The position numbers and the translations under genes were made by a program. From Tachypleus tridentatus (lineage: Eukaryota > Arthropoda > Merostomata > Xiphosura > Limulidae): a DNA stretch of 64,000 nucleotides. The notes beneath the pieces were generated by a model that saw only the letters and a program-made list of their open reading frames with translations, had not been told where the DNA came from and made no database searches. The stretch lies in the NCBI RefSeq assembly GCF_004210375.1, contig NW_027467782.1, positions 35,701,771-35,765,770 on the forward strand, read 5' to 3'. Below, piece by piece: positions 24,457-36,765 of the stretch (position 1 is the first letter of the stretch; the number at the start of each line of letters is the position of its first letter).

Positions 24457-25360
24457 CAGTACTGTGCAAAACTTTAAGGACAAAGTAAAAAATTAGGCAT
24501 CCAATTACTTTCACAGGACAATAGAAAATTAATCACACGTGAAACATCAGAAGTGTATTAATCTTCATATTCAGTACAACAGAAACTTGGTGGAAGTGCT
24601 AGTTGTCCCATCTTTCATGCATGGCTGTAAAATATTTAATTAAAGTTTCTTGTAGGATATTCTTCTAAGTGTCTCTAATACACTCCCATAAAATTTCTTT
24701 GGAAGAAACTTTTGTTCTGTGAAGTTTTGATTTATCAAATCCCAGATCTACTCAATTGAGTTGAGACTGGGACTCTGTAGGGACCATTGCATCATTTGAA
24801 TGGTTCCAGCAGCTTCTTTCTTAGCTAACTAATTTCTGCATAAGTTGGATGAGTGTTTGAAGTCTTTATCTTCTTGTTAGTAGAATCCATTATCAATAAT
24901 ACATAAACCACTGGGTATACCATGATGGATCAGTATCTGATGATACTTGTACTTAAGTTGGATGAGTGTTTGAAGTCATTATTTTCTTGGTAGTAGAATC
25001 CATTACCAATAATACATAAACCACTGGGTATATCATGATGGATCAGTATCTGATGATACTTGTACTTAAGTTGGATGAGTGTTTGAAGTCATTATCTTCT
25101 TGGTAGTAGAATCCATTACCAATAATACATAAACCACTGGGTATACCATGATGGATCAGTATCTGATGATACTTGTACTGAAGTTGGATGAGTGTTTGAA
25201 GTCATTATCTTCTTGGTAGTAGAATCCATTACCAATAATACATAAACCACTGGGTATATCATGATGGATCAGTATCTTATGATACTTGTACTGGTCCATT
25301 ATTTTCCATCTATTTTGTAAATATCTCTTGTCGCCTCAGCGAGCCACCCCAACCCTAACA
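24457..25360 (-). mobile_element. Tc1-like DNA transposon remnant with tandem expansion
   Basis: Starts with CAGTACTGTGCAAAAC after TA, as at 15813. On the minus strand it reads, from right to left, a WGWLAEATRDIYKI segment, then DNGFYQEDNDFKHSSN (the Tc1 QQDNDPKH region holding the second catalytic Asp), then SPDLN-like codons near 24760. The QDND-coding part has been amplified into four 113-bp copies. It lacks its N-terminal DNA-binding domain and is not functional. Confidence 0.75.
24842..25293. repeat. 113-bp tandem repeat, four copies
   Basis: AAGTTGGATGAGTGTTTGAA recurs at 24842, 24955, 25068 and 25181, exactly 113 bp apart, and the array ends near 25293. The four units differ at only a few positions each. 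Each unit is part of the Tc1 transposase coding region, read on the minus strand. Confidence 0.95.
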
Positions 25361-26689
25361 TATGTATATGATACATACCTTTGCATTTGCCCTCAAAGTA
25401 GTTCAATCTTCTATGCTGGAGCTCTTAGAGATAGTGATGCTTTCTTGAACTTGACAGAGGATGTTATTTGGTGGCTAATGGCACCTCTGCAGGTACCTTT
25501 CCTATCTTATGTAGCCTTCAAAACATTGAAGACAAAACACCGGTCTTATAATTCTATTCAAGATGGGGATCACCATATATCTGTCTTTTATTTATTTTCC
25601 TAACTTTTATTTACACTTCCCATATTACTGTGAAAGAATGGTCAAGCCTATACTTGGCTCTGTTTTATTTTTGTGATGTTCCTTGGGTGCCAACTAACTT
25701 GGCCATTCTTTTCAAATTAAAATAAAAGATCCTTTATTCCCAGGAACATTCCCAGTTTTAGCTACTACTGAGAAATTTCCATTACAAAATTAAGATAGTA
25801 GTTTGCACTCTGACCCCGTTCACATGTGATTGCCACTACTTTTGACCAGACCTGAAAATTTCTGTGGTTCTACAAGTTTTTTTTTCTTAACTCCCATTTA
25901 TACATTTGTATTTATTGTTAATGAGTGCACATGAAGAGGAAGGCACCCTCCAGAAAAGAATATCTTCCAGGTTAGTCTGCTTCACTAAATTCTCTCATGA
26001 TCTTTTACTGTAGTTCAGAATCGTACTTAAACTCTGTTTTATCACTTACTTCATTTGTTAATGCCCAGCTTCTTACCTTCCTAGGAGCTTAAGAGCTCTA
26101 CTTCTCTGGAACCGGTGTTCTGTATGACACACACTGTTCCTCTTCAATGGGATATTTACTCTTAGTGTTTTGGAGGAAAGTTAATTGATTTGAGTTTTAT
26201 ATTGTTAGAATCAAAGTGAATTGCAGATAGTTACATACCTCTATAATATATTCTTATACACAACTGGGAGAAATTCATCATAAATAGCATCTCATTCACT
26301 GTTGTGTCTGTCATATCCCAGATGGACCTATAAGTCCTGGCATTAAACAAGGTCTTACTAGCATGGATGTAGCAGTTGTAATGTGGTTGACATTTGTTAC
26401 ATATTATTTTTACTTTCATTCTTAGAACCACAACAGCAAACAGTTAAGTCTTCTTTATGTTGGGAAAGCAGGGCTTTTTTATGTTTTCTTAGTGTCTGCA
26501 CAATAAGTCATGGAAGGTAAGAACATTGGAGAACTTTTAATAAGTTGATGCATGCTTTTCATTAAGGATATTTGTAACTCAACTGTCACATGGTTGTTGA
26601 CAGCTTGAGATCAACTCTTTGAAACTGATTTGAGTTTTAGAAATGTGCTTAGTGGGTAAGATGCCAAAGCCAAAGGGAATCTTGAATTA
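25361..26689. other. Intron DNA, no gene recognised
   Basis: The open frame at 25286-25603 starts inside the Tc1 remnant and continues into unrecognised sequence (AGALRDSDAFLNLTED). I cannot name it. The rest shows no element with visible ends. Confidence 0.4.
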
Positions 26690-29600
26690 AGTTCATGACT
26701 AGCATATCTTCTACCACCAGTTCTAAAGTCATATATGACAAGGTTCAGAAGGTCAATGGGCAGTATAATTCCATCCCCCTCTCGATCTTGCTCCCTGATG
26801 GTCAGGAAGTAGCTGATACCTGGAGCATTGCTGATACTCTAGGTGAAAACTTTTGTTGGGAATCTAGCACTTCTGCTTCTTCCTCCACCTTTTAGCCATC
26901 AAGACTCAGGAAGAGCAAACACTTCTGTCCTTTTGAGCTGAATATCTCTATGATTCTAATCATCCCTTTACACTGGTGAAGCTCAAACTGGCCCTTCATC
27001 AGTTGGATCTGATGATGTACACTATGAAATGCTGCACCATCTATCTCCTGCTTCTCTTACTATTCTTCTGATTGTTTTTGACCAGGTCTGGCAGGAGAAT
27101 GTTTTTCCTGATGCCTGGTACCAGGCAACTGTCCTACCTTTTTCTTAGCCTGGGAATGATCCCAAGATTCCTTCAAACTACTATCTAGTGAGCTGTCTCT
27201 ATAAAACCTCAGAAAGGATGGTTAATGCTTGTCTTGTTTGGTTCTTGAATGACACAACCTCCTCTCTCCCACCCATTGTGGGTTTCGATGACAGCACTCC
27301 ACCATGGACCACCTGATTCGACTTGAAACGTCAGTCAGAAAAGCCTTTCTCAAACATCTTGTATCAATATTCTTTGACATTGAGAAGGCTTATAATACAA
27401 CATGGAGATATGGCATTTTGTGAGACAGCATAGATATGGGTTACGTGGCCATTTGCCAACATTTATTAAAAATTTGTTAATGGTCACGCAATTCCAAGTT
27501 CATGTGGGTTCAACACTTTACCATTTTTTTCTGTAGAAACTTGGAGTCTCTTGGGGCTGTGTTCTGAATGTCACACTTTTCAGTATAAAAATTAATGCCA
27601 TCACTGAACAACACGCTCTATATCGACGACTTTCACATCTCATGCCAGTCATTGAACATGAGGTATGTTGAGCGGCAGCTACAAACTGCTCTCAATTATT
27701 TACTGAAGTGGATCACAGCAAAGGGCTTTACCTTCTCTCTCACTAAAACAGTTTGCATGCAATTCTGTCACCAATGGGGTATTCGTCCTGATCCTGAACT
27801 TCATAGCGGTGAAGTTGTGCTGCCTGAGGTCTTTGAGACTAAGTTCTTGGAGCTTATCTTTGACCGTAAGCTGACCTTTATACCACAAATCAAGCAGCTA
27901 CAGGTCAAATGTACAAGAGCACTGAACATCCTCCTTGTCCTCTCTTCCATCACTTGTGGAGTGGATCGATGTTCTATGCTAAAGATATATCGTGCTCTTA
28001 TTTGACCGACACTGGACTATGGTTTGCTTGTTTTTGAATTTCGTGCAAAGCTACTCGAGGGCTACCTGTGCTAGCTGTCCCTAATTTAGCAGTGTAAGAC
28101 TAGAGGGAAGGCAGCTAGTCATCACCATCCACTGCCAACTCATGGGCTCCTCTTTTACCCACAAATAGTGTGATTGAATGTAACATTATAATGCCCCCAT
28201 GGCTGAAAGGGTGAGCATGTTTGATGTGATGGGAATTCGAATCTTAACACACTTGGATTATGCTCGGCCACCTCGACTATGAATCACTGGTCTATGGCTC
28301 TGCCAGACCATTGGCCTTAAAGATGCTGGACACTATTCATCATTAAGGACTTCAGCTCTGCACTGGGGGTTTCTGTACTTCCCCAGTTCAGAGCTTATAC
28401 ATAGTCTCATGAACCTTTTTTGCACCTCTGCCATTTACAACTGTCTTTACTATATGCTTTGAAACTTTGTTCCTAACTAAAGCATCCCATCTAGGGTTGT
28501 GTTTTCTTTCCTCGTTGGCTCATGCTTTTCAGACCAGACGGAATGCCATTGCTCCTTTTAGCCTTCATATCCAGTCATAGTTGGATGAATTGGGTATGTC
28601 CTTGGATAACATTGCTGTATCCACTGGTCAGCCCATCCCACCATGGTTTATTACCATCCCCAATTGTGAATTATCTTAAAGCTATCTGAGAAAAGTAGAC
28701 ACTCCTGATTGGAAATACTGCTTGTTATTTGCTGATCATCTTTTGAACCATCTTTCCATTCCTGTTTATACAGATGGTTCAAAATCAGGTGACTGTGTGG
28801 ACTCTACCATGGTTGCACGTAGAATCCCCTCTACAGCTTCTGTGTTTACTACTGAACTGTATGCCATCTCTCTTGCCCTGGATCACATAGAAGCTAAGCA
28901 GTACTCAAACTGCATGATTTATACTGACTCGCTTAGTTCTGTGCTGGCCCTAGAATCGCTTCACATTGGTTCACACCCTGTTGTCACCAATATTCACAAC
29001 TGACTGGCCCATTTCTCTTTATCATCTACTTCTATTCAGTTTTCTGGATACTGGGCCATATTGGTATTCATGGAAGCTAGCTTGCCGACACTGCAGCTAA
29101 GTCTATCTGCTCTGGCACTATCACCGCTGTGCCTGTCTGATACATGGACTATGGTCCTGTATTCAAGGCTTGGCTCTGTGCCATCTCGCAGTCAATTTGG
29201 AGTGAGCAATGCAAAACATGCTTTTCAAATACAACCCTGTATTAGACTTTGGCTGTCCTTGTTACCGTAAGGATCGGAAGGAGGAAGTTGTTCTAACTAG
29301 ACTATGCATTGGTCACAGTTTTTAACTCATTGTTTTCATTTATCTGGAACTGATACACCATTATGTTGTCTGTGTGATACTCAGGTCACTGTATACCACA
29401 TTTTACTTTCTTGCCATCGTTATGACTATCAACGATGGTGCCATTTTCACCATATTCTGTCCTAAGGTTTGTCCATAATGACATTGTCCACCTTGGAAAT
29501 GTTTTTAGTTTTTTTAAAGGCCATCAGTCTTTCTAATGCCATTTAAGTTTCTTTAGACCTTTTTTGATGAGAATCCTTTTGGAGAATCACAGTCTATCTA

Positions 29601-30110
29601 GTTTGATTTGAAATTAGAAAATGACTGTAAAGTCAAGTAACTCAAATAGGACTGGAAAGGTCTACTTAGGTGACTAACGCTGCTGTTTGAACTACCTGTT
29701 AGTCAACCTGGCAAGTTACTATTAAAATTTTGCTACACTTCCTTTAAAACTTTAATTACTTTACTTTTTGAAAATAGCTATAACATCAAATAACTTGGAA
29801 CCAAGACTGGAAAGGCCAGCTACAGGTGACTGATGATGGTTTTCGTACTTATCTCTTTTAATCTTCCTAGCGAGTTATGATAGTTACAGTTATGCTGCAG
29901 AAAGTCCTCTACAACTTGTATTACTGTAGTTTTGTTTTAATGCTTTAGACTAGATGTAAACATTGGTTTATGGTTTTTTTACTTTGTTTTTTTTTTTACC
30001 TTAATTTTCTTTTATTTTACTTTAATTTTATCTTTTTACTGGATGTTTAGCACAGATAGCCCAGCTGCTTTGTGCCATAAAACACCAAATCAACCAACCA
30101 ACCAACTAAG
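26690..30110 (+). mobile_element. LINE (I/Jockey type), 5'-truncated, with RT and RNase H
   Basis: The copy begins inside ORF2, in the linker before the reverse transcriptase (SSTTSSKVIYDKV near 26700). RT motifs follow: FFDIEKAYNTTWRYGIL at about 27368 and the catalytic YIDDFHISC at about 27613. RNase H is marked by VYTDGSKSGD at about 28750 and FTTELYAISLALDHI and YTDSLSSVLALESL after it. A cysteine-rich C-terminal region and a 3' UTR lead to a tail of ACCAACCAACC ending at about 30110. A SINE splits ORF2 at 28023-28269. Stops and frame changes are frequent throughout. The endonuclease and ORF1 are absent, as is usual for 5'-truncated copies. Confidence 0.9.
28023..28269 (-). repeat. tRNA-derived SINE, family 1, inserted in the LINE
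   Basis: Best copy in the window. On the minus strand it has a tRNA-like head (GGCCGAGCATAATCCAAGTG, then a B-box-like GATTCGAATTCCCATC), then CAAACATGCTCACCCTTTCA, the family body (CTGCCTTCCCTCTAGTCTTA, CTAAATTAGGGACAGCTAGC) and a TTCAAAAACAAG tail. A near-match GGACTATG / CGACTATG on the two sides (about 28013-28021 and 28273-28281) looks like the target-site duplication. Confidence 0.9.
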
Positions 30111-30857
30111 GAAGATAATTACTACCTTCAGTGTAACCTAGAAAAATAATTTTTTTTTCTTTACCTCCCACATTTGAGATTGTTTATAAGTAGAACTGGT
30201 TTATTTTTCTTTATTCAGAATAGTATGTAGTTATTCATTCAAACAAGTCAGAAACCTTCCAAGAACTTCTGTTATAATTTGTTTCCAATGTGTTCATGAA
30301 GAAAACATTTGTTTTTAAAGTAGCTATATGTCTTAAGCTAGTTGCATAATTGTTAAACTGATCAAACGTAGGAACAAAACAAAGTAAAATTAGTTCTAAG
30401 TATTCTAAAAGTGTTTGATACCAAACCATAAAGAAATTCAGAATTAAATTTGAATTTTGAAAGTGTGTTTCAGGGCTAACACACAGGTTTTATTTTGGTC
30501 TTTTTTCAGGCAATAAAATGTTTACATTTACAAAAAGTAAACTAAAATAATTTTTTATTTTATAACTTTTTTTTGCTTGTCTACTAGCTAGTTGTAGGTT
30601 TCAAATAAATTAACTATTGCAAACTTTAGATCTGAGAGTTTATATATAAAGGAAAAGAGTATGACAAAAAAGAAAAATAAACTTTACAGATTCTTTATTT
30701 TGAATTATTTTTATAAGATATTGGCACAATGGCTTATGAAAAGAAAATACTTTATCACTAGTACAGTTTTTAAAGTTAAGGTTTATCATTTACATTTCAT
30801 TTCACTTAACCATTTCTGTGAGTCTTTAAATGTATGTGAACTAGTTGATTCTTTCAG

Positions 30858-31037
30858 ATTTTAGATAGGTATGGTTTGTATCAACTTACAACTGAAAAAC
30901 TTGGAGTTGCAATTGTTGACACATTTACTTACCTGATGAGCTACCTTAAAAGTAGAAACTTTTCTGTTTTCAAGAAGTTGATTGAATCTCTGAGTGAAGT
31001 TCTATTAAATCATTGTGGAAAAATGGTGAACTCACAG
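30858..31037 (+). pseudogene. ATR: ATR exon, about residues 330-390
   Basis: Acceptor TTCTTTCAG, donor CACAG/GTAAGA, 180 bp, phase 0 at both ends. It reads ILDRYGLYQLTTEKLG, VAIVDTFTYLMSYLKSRN, FSVFKKLIESLSEVLLNHCG and KMVNSQ. Human ATR has LLKAALCHLLQYFLKFVPAG, then VRKVYVRNICKALLDVLG. Helical HEAT-type pattern, no stops. This exon looks intact. Confidence 0.75.
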
Positions 31038-31297
31038 GTAAGATAAACTGTAGAGTTGAAAGGGTTTTTAAAATATGAAACTTGTATGTATGTATTGGAT
31101 AAAGGTGTTTTGTAGAACTGTAGTGTATTTTTGCATTATAAATTAGACTAGCTAACAAAGTTTTATATGTCTATTACACTTTGAGAAAATGAACAGATAA
31201 GTTTGTGTATACTCATATCATGTTTTTGTTATTTACATTCATATTTTATACTGCTGCACATTATTCTTTTATCTGGAGCTTTTGTAAAATCTTTCAT

Positions 31298-31545
31298 AAT
31301 GGACCATTAGTTTGGTGCAGCCAAGTGAGTAATGTGCTCAAACTGTGAATCTAAGATTTTATTATCTGTGTTTCATTACTGCAAATGTGTGTTCTGTGGG
31401 GCTTGTGGGTGCAATAAGTGTAACTATCAAATCTCACTGGCTGTTCCTTAGCTACCTTCCTTTTAGTCTTATACTTCAGAATTGGAGACAGCTATGCATG
31501 TAAAGCCCTTGGATAGTTTTCCACAAAATTCATAAACAAATCAAA
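31298..31545 (+). repeat. tRNA-derived SINE, family 1 (diverged)
   Basis: Motif order as in the copies at 4873 and 28023: a tRNA-like head (AGTTTGGTGCAGCCAAGTGA), CAAATCTCACTGGCTGTTCC, TAGCTACCTTCCTTTTAGTC, CTTCAGAATTGGAGACAGCT and a CACAAAATTCATAAACAAAT tail. Several internal parts are lost. Confidence 0.65.
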
Positions 31546-31576
31546 AATGAAAGACCAGCATTTTTAAAAGTCTTTG

Positions 31577-32960
31577 GTTAACTAATCTTCTCACCCAAGG
31601 TATCGTTTAGTGTCTTACATTTAAACTTTTATTAAACTATTTTTTCTTTTATGTTATATTATTTAGAAAAGCTTAAAATTTTAGCTAATGATTCGTATCT
31701 TTATAAGTTTTTTAATTCTACGAGGTCATATTTTAAAAAAACTTCCTGAATTTCTCTTAGTATAACACATGACATATTTACTTTAGGTATCTTGTCTTCC
31801 CTATTTAATTCACCACCCTTTCAAAAAAGTACAAAATTAAACTTAAATTACTCAGAATAAAATTGTCATTGCTTAGACAAACCATAATTTTTATAGCCTT
31901 CAATTTTGTTTGGCTACAAAGCTATAAATAAAAAATCAGACCCCATTCCTGCCACATCAAGCTGTCATATCCTTTCTTTCAGGTTTTGGTGATTATTCTC
32001 TCTTAGATTTATTTATATATTATTTATAACCAACAGAAAGTCAAGGTTTTGATCTATCAAATGATGTATTGTATAATGTTGTATTCTGAAAAAATAAACA
32101 TTAGTTTTACTCAGAGAACAACCTTCTTTCTCATGGGAAATTTAATGGCTAGCTTGGACAGATTTGCAACAGCTTTTGTTGCATAGGTAGAAAGGTAGAA
32201 AAATTGAGTGTTAGGAAAAATTATCTGCTTTTTACATATTATCAGTATATGTTCTTTGGTCCGTTATTTAATTAAATGAAAATTATTTAATGCATTACTA
32301 CCATTAGTGTAAAAACAGTAGTATATAGTGTTCTCAACAATCTACAAGTACAATATTTCATATTTGTCTTGTTTCTTCTTTATTTATTATTATTAAAACT
32401 AATCAAAATGTAAAATGTGGATCTCTTTTAGATTAGTTAAGAATAGATTATGTAAAGAAAATAATAATAATATAATAAAATGTTTCACAAGCCACACGTG
32501 CAAGTATCTTGTAGTTAATGTGATTCATTACTGTAACGTGAGCTGTATGTGCCTTGAGTGACACAGATAATAGTTAGACAGGATTCAAAGAGCATATAAA
32601 AAAATAAATTTTTGATTACAAATAGATGTACACTGTTAGGACCTTAAAACTACTTAGGGTAAATGAATGTAGTTTTGTGTTACAATTTAGAGTCATTCCG
32701 AAAATCAGAAAAGGGTAGTTTAGATTGATTTTGTTTTGGTGGTTATGAGGTTGGTTAATATAAACATGGACAAATCTTTATTTTATTTTACTAAAACTAC
32801 TTCACAAAAAAATATTATTCATGATGTTAACTGAAAGTGTGCAAAATTTTGTAAATATGTACACTATTGAAAATTGGAAGTATTTAAAACTATAAAGACC
32901 TTGAATGGGTACAAAGAGGTCATGTGGTTGTTCCAATTGACTGAGCTTAATTGTGTGCAT
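31577..32960 (+). mobile_element. TTAA-flanked non-autonomous element, copy 2
   Basis: Starts at GGTTAACTAATC and shares with 17252-18804, in the same order, TTTAGTGTCTTAC, CAGACCCCATTCCTGCCACATC, TCTATCAAATGATGTATT, GCTAGCTTGGACAGATTTG, TAACGTGAGCTGTATG and GTACAAAGAGGTCATGTGGT. The right end is less clear than in copy 1. No coding capacity. Confidence 0.6.
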
Positions 32961-33149
32961 ATGTACTGTGGTTTAAAGATAAGGTTACATTAATATCAAA
33001 TTTTTTTTTGTTACTTGGGTTTCTTCATTTCAAATATTGCACAGTGTTCTTTCTAAAAAATATAATTTAAGTTTCTGTGATTTATTTTTCTTTCAATTTA
33101 CATATTCTTAATTATTATTGTAATTAAATATGTGTGTGTTTATATATAG

Positions 33150-33316
33150 TGTGTCAAGACTGCATTATTATATATACAAAGAGAAGAGCTCAAGCAGTTG
33201 TCTGCCCATAATCCCACAATTCAAGAAAAACCTGTTCAACATCAAGCATGTACAAGTAGGTTATCCACCAAAAGAAAGAGAGCTAGCGATGACATTAAAG
33301 GAGAAGAACCTTTGAA
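33150..33316 (+). pseudogene. ATR: ATR exon, about residues 390-445
   Basis: Acceptor TATATATAG, donor TTGAA/GTGAGT. It begins in phase 0 and ends in phase 2. It reads CVKTALLYIQREELKQL, SAHNPTIQEKPVQHQAC and STKRKRASDDIKGEEP. The basic KRKRAS cluster lines up with human SPKRRRLSSS and the preceding LLYIQREE with LYAALKMES. The frame is open. It is the last exon before the gap of about 920 residues. Confidence 0.8.
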
Positions 33317-33344
33317 GTGAGTTGTGATTTTCTATATTTGTTAT

Positions 33345-33600
33345 ACACACTACATGGCCAAAAGTATGCGGACATCCTTCTAATTAGTGGGTTTGGCTAT
33401 TTCAGCCACACCCGTTGCTAACAGATGCATAAAGTCAAGCATGCAGCCATGCAATCTCCATAGACAAACATTGGCAGTAGAATGGGTTGTATTGAAGAGC
33501 TCAGTGTCTTTCAACATGGCACTGTCATAGGATATTACTTTTTGAACAAGTGAGTTTGTGCATATCCCGCCTATTCTCGAAATTTGTAGAAGGTGCCTGA
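33345..33600 (+). mobile_element. Tc1-like transposon 5' fragment (second family)
   Basis: The end ACACTACATGGCCAAAAGTA followed by TGGCTATTTCAGCCACACCC is the terminal repeat and leader of a Tc1-type family known from vertebrates and other animals. The start of its transposase is visible as MGRTEELSVFQHGTVIG (codons at 33480-33532 region). It then decays. The matching right terminal repeat is not found in the next 1.7 kb. Confidence 0.7.
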
Positions 33601-33644
33601 GCATAAGAATCAACAATGTACTAGTTATGTATGTCATACTAGTA

Positions 33645-33895
33645 ACTGACTCTATTGTTGCCAAGTGAACTTTGGTGAATATTCTAGGAGTCTTGAGTGA
33701 ATGGTATATCAAAGTAGACATGCTGAGAGACAAATATTATTATTATTGGACAGCTACAGCCCATATGACATAGCACTCGAAAGATATAACTGTGATTAAC
33801 ACCTATTAATCAGAAAACTGCACAACCAGTAATGTTTATAGATTTCAACCATTATAAACCATTGAACTTCAGTGAATTAATTTCAGGTGTTAGTA
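33645..33895 (+). repeat. Arm 1 of an inverted repeat pair
   Basis: This 250-bp stretch (ATTGTTGCCAAGTGAACTTT, then ACAAATATTATTATTATTGG, ACCAGTAATGTTTATAGATT, GAACTTCAGTGAATTAAT) is repeated in inverted orientation at 34690-34968. Each arm is about 80 percent alike by eye, with small indels. Confidence 0.85.
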
Positions 33896-34689
33896 TTTTG
33901 TAATTCATATAAGACCAATCAAGCTAGCTAGCTTAAGTGATATGTGACACTATCAACTCAGAATTAATATGCTTGTCATGGACCTAGATTATCAATAAAA
34001 TATTCAGTTCTAGACCAATTATAAGAATTAGTATTATCTGTAAGTTCTAAAACTTTTGTAGATAAACAATCCTTTGTAATAAACTATTAATAATACCCAT
34101 TATTATAAACTGTACTTTTCTTGTTATTGGAAGAATAATCATGAAACAACTCTGGTACATCAAAACTAAGGCAATTTTCAGTTTGTTTTTATTCTTACCC
34201 AAATCCAAGTCTGAATACTAAGCAAACATTTGATAGTATCTGTGTTAAAAATTTCATAATTTTCATTTTTCTCCACTAATTTTAAAATGATAGAATGTGT
34301 AAAAAAGAATTTTTGGCATAAACACTGTTATCATAGGTAAAATCATGTTATAAATTTTAATAATTCACAATAAACATTCAATAAAACTTACAAAATTTGA
34401 TATATTTCTGTATTTATATTAATATTCATTATTTCAATGCCAGAAATAAATAAAGAGCAAACATCACAACAGAAATTTCTTTCATATATTTTGTGTATTT
34501 TTTTCATTTTTATACTTAAAAGTAAGACAATAAAGCATTGTAATAGAAATGTTTAAATTTACATAGGGAAATACACTATCAAGATTTTAACAATCACAAT
34601 TGAATAATAATGTCCATTATTGACACTCACCAATGAATTATCAGTAGGACAGTTATTTGGAAGATCCCTGTCAGGCCAAAAAAACATCT

Positions 34690-34968
34690 GAGATGAATCT
34701 ATAAAATCGTCCTCTAAACATTAATTCACTGAAGTTGAATCATTTGTAATGGTCTAAATCTATAAACATTACTGGTTCAATGCTGTAGTTTTCCAATTAA
34801 TAGGCAAGTATCACAGTTATAGCTCCTGAGGCCTATAGCACACTGACTGTAGTTGTCCAATAATAATAATATTTGTTTCTCTGCACATTGGGTTTTATAC
34901 ACCAATTACAGGAGACTCTAGAAAATACACCAAAGTTCATTTGGCAACAATGCTGTCAGTAGAGAAAA
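34690..34968 (-). repeat. Arm 2 of an inverted repeat pair
   Basis: Reverse complement of 33645-33895, about 800 bp away. It is slightly longer because of an insertion around 34840-34850. The spacer between the arms (33896-34689) is AT-rich and shows no coding similarity. Confidence 0.85.
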
Positions 34969-34984
34969 TGAAAGGTGAAATATG

Positions 34985-35296
34985 AAGTTTTCTGGGAAAA
35001 ACATTTGAAATGTATTTAAGTGGTTTTATAAATTGCACAAACGAATACTGAAACTTTTTTGGAGGAGAAAAAATATTTTTAATCTTTACACACTGCATCC
35101 TCAAAACAAATACATAATATATTTACAGACAAACCTTTATTGTAGTTTGTTAAAATACTTAAAAAAATATGATTTTGTTGTGTGTGAAAGACTTGTAATG
35201 TTAACTGAAAGACTGCCAAGTTTTGTTAAGACTTGAAATGAGTACAAAGAGGTCATGTGTTTGGTAATTTTAACTGAATTCATGATGAGAGGGTTA
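34985..35296 (+). mobile_element. TTAA-flanked element, 3' fragment (copy 3)
   Basis: Matches the last 300 bp of 17252-18804: ACATTTGAAATGTATTTA, ACAAACCTTTATTG, ATGATTTTGTTG, GACTTGTAATGTTAACTGAA and ACAAAGAGGTCATGTG, and ends GATGAGAGGGTTAA. This copy gives the cleanest right terminus of the family. Confidence 0.65.
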
Positions 35297-35309
35297 AATC
35301 CAAAAGCAC

Positions 35310-35830
35310 TTTAATGAAATCATAACATTACAAGTCCCATTACAACTTTCTGAGCCAAGGAAAGTTCCATGAAGATATAATAATGAAGAGCCTGCTGCTT
35401 CTTTCAAGGGCAATGACCTTTTCATGACTATCTGATATTACAGGTCTTGTTACATCATTTTAGAACCAAAAATAATTTCATGACTATTTGACATTATAGG
35501 TCTTGTTACATCATTTAGAACCAAGAACACTTTCATGACTATTACAGGTCTTTTGCATCGTTTAGAACCAAAACACTTTTATGACTACCTAATATTACAG
35601 GTCTTGTAACATTTAGAGCTGAGAAAACTTTCATGGTGATGCAATGTTACAGGTCTACCAAAGGTGTTCAAAATCAAAATGATTTTCATAAAGATGTAAC
35701 ATTGTGTCCTTTTGAATTTACCACTTTCATAGTAATTTGATGTTGTAGGTTCTTTCATTTTAAGAACACTCTTGATATGTTGCACCTGTAAAGGCCTATT
35801 TACATCCTTCCAAGCCCAGAACACTTTCTG
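35310..35830. repeat. Degenerate minisatellite, period about 50-57 bp
   Basis: Units resemble CATGACTATCTGATATTACA followed by GGTCTTGTTACATCATTTAG and AACCAAAAACACTTT. About seven to nine units are visible, increasingly changed toward both ends. The minus-strand frame at 35585-35917 is a by-product. Confidence 0.8.
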
Positions 35831-36765
35831 GTTGATCCTTTTGCATTTTTTGAAGTGAAGAATATTTATGCTTTTATTTATACAGTGAAGAACAGATACT
35901 ACTAAAGTCGTATTCAATGAATAATATTTGTAAAAATTATTAATTTAAAAGAGTGGAATAGAGATCATCAAAATAGTACAGCCTTGATATTGATGAATCT
36001 TCTGTCCAGCTGAAGGAAGTGATAAAAGACACCAATAAGAACTACGTATAATCACATTCTTTTCTCATTTATAAAATCACACATTTCTCTTCACTAATTC
36101 ACCAACTTGTGACAACTGCTGAAGCCCTTCCAGGTAGCACCTCTGAAGTGGAGTGTGTCTCCTCCAATGTGCACAGCACAGTCACAGACACAAAACACTA
36201 CACCCACCTTAAATGAAGTTGATATGAGGAATAAGAATGACTAGGGCTATTTTTTATAACATTAATCCACAACTGTTTGCAGGACCATGAGCAGTGATTT
36301 CCTGGTTAATAAAAACATGATCAGAAACAAAAAGTTGGATGTGTTTATTGTTATTACTTAGTAAAATCTACATATACATCTATACTAATAATGAAATTAA
36401 CTTTGACATGTGATTCAAAAGCATGCATGTAAAGTCAGATGCATGCCCTAAATCTAATAAGCTACATGTGTGTCACTCTGTCCTTTTTTTGACAGTTGGC
36501 TGGATTTTGTTCCTCTTGCACAAAATAGTAAAAGTGTTTTCTTTTTGCATCCCTCACATTGTTATCTTAAATCAACAAGTAAAGTATAGTGTCCCCTCCC
36601 TAGTGCAAAGAAAATGGCTTCACAGAACAGAAGAACCAAATCTTGTATTGTACTCTTAGACTTTGAGAGAAGGATGAACCCACCATAAATGTTTTCCTAA
36701 CTCATGGATTGTGTATTAAATAATAGATATTATTGTATAAGAAAATTTAAAGGCTGAACACTATG
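35831..36765. other. No gene recognised
   Basis: AT-rich sequence with no domain, ATR similarity or bounded repeat that I can support. Confidence 0.5.

Noticed and set aside
30858-33316. Identification of these exons as PELP1/Rix1
   Set aside because: Considered because of the helical pattern and the basic cluster. Order, phase and the neighbouring exons fit ATR residues 330-445 better.
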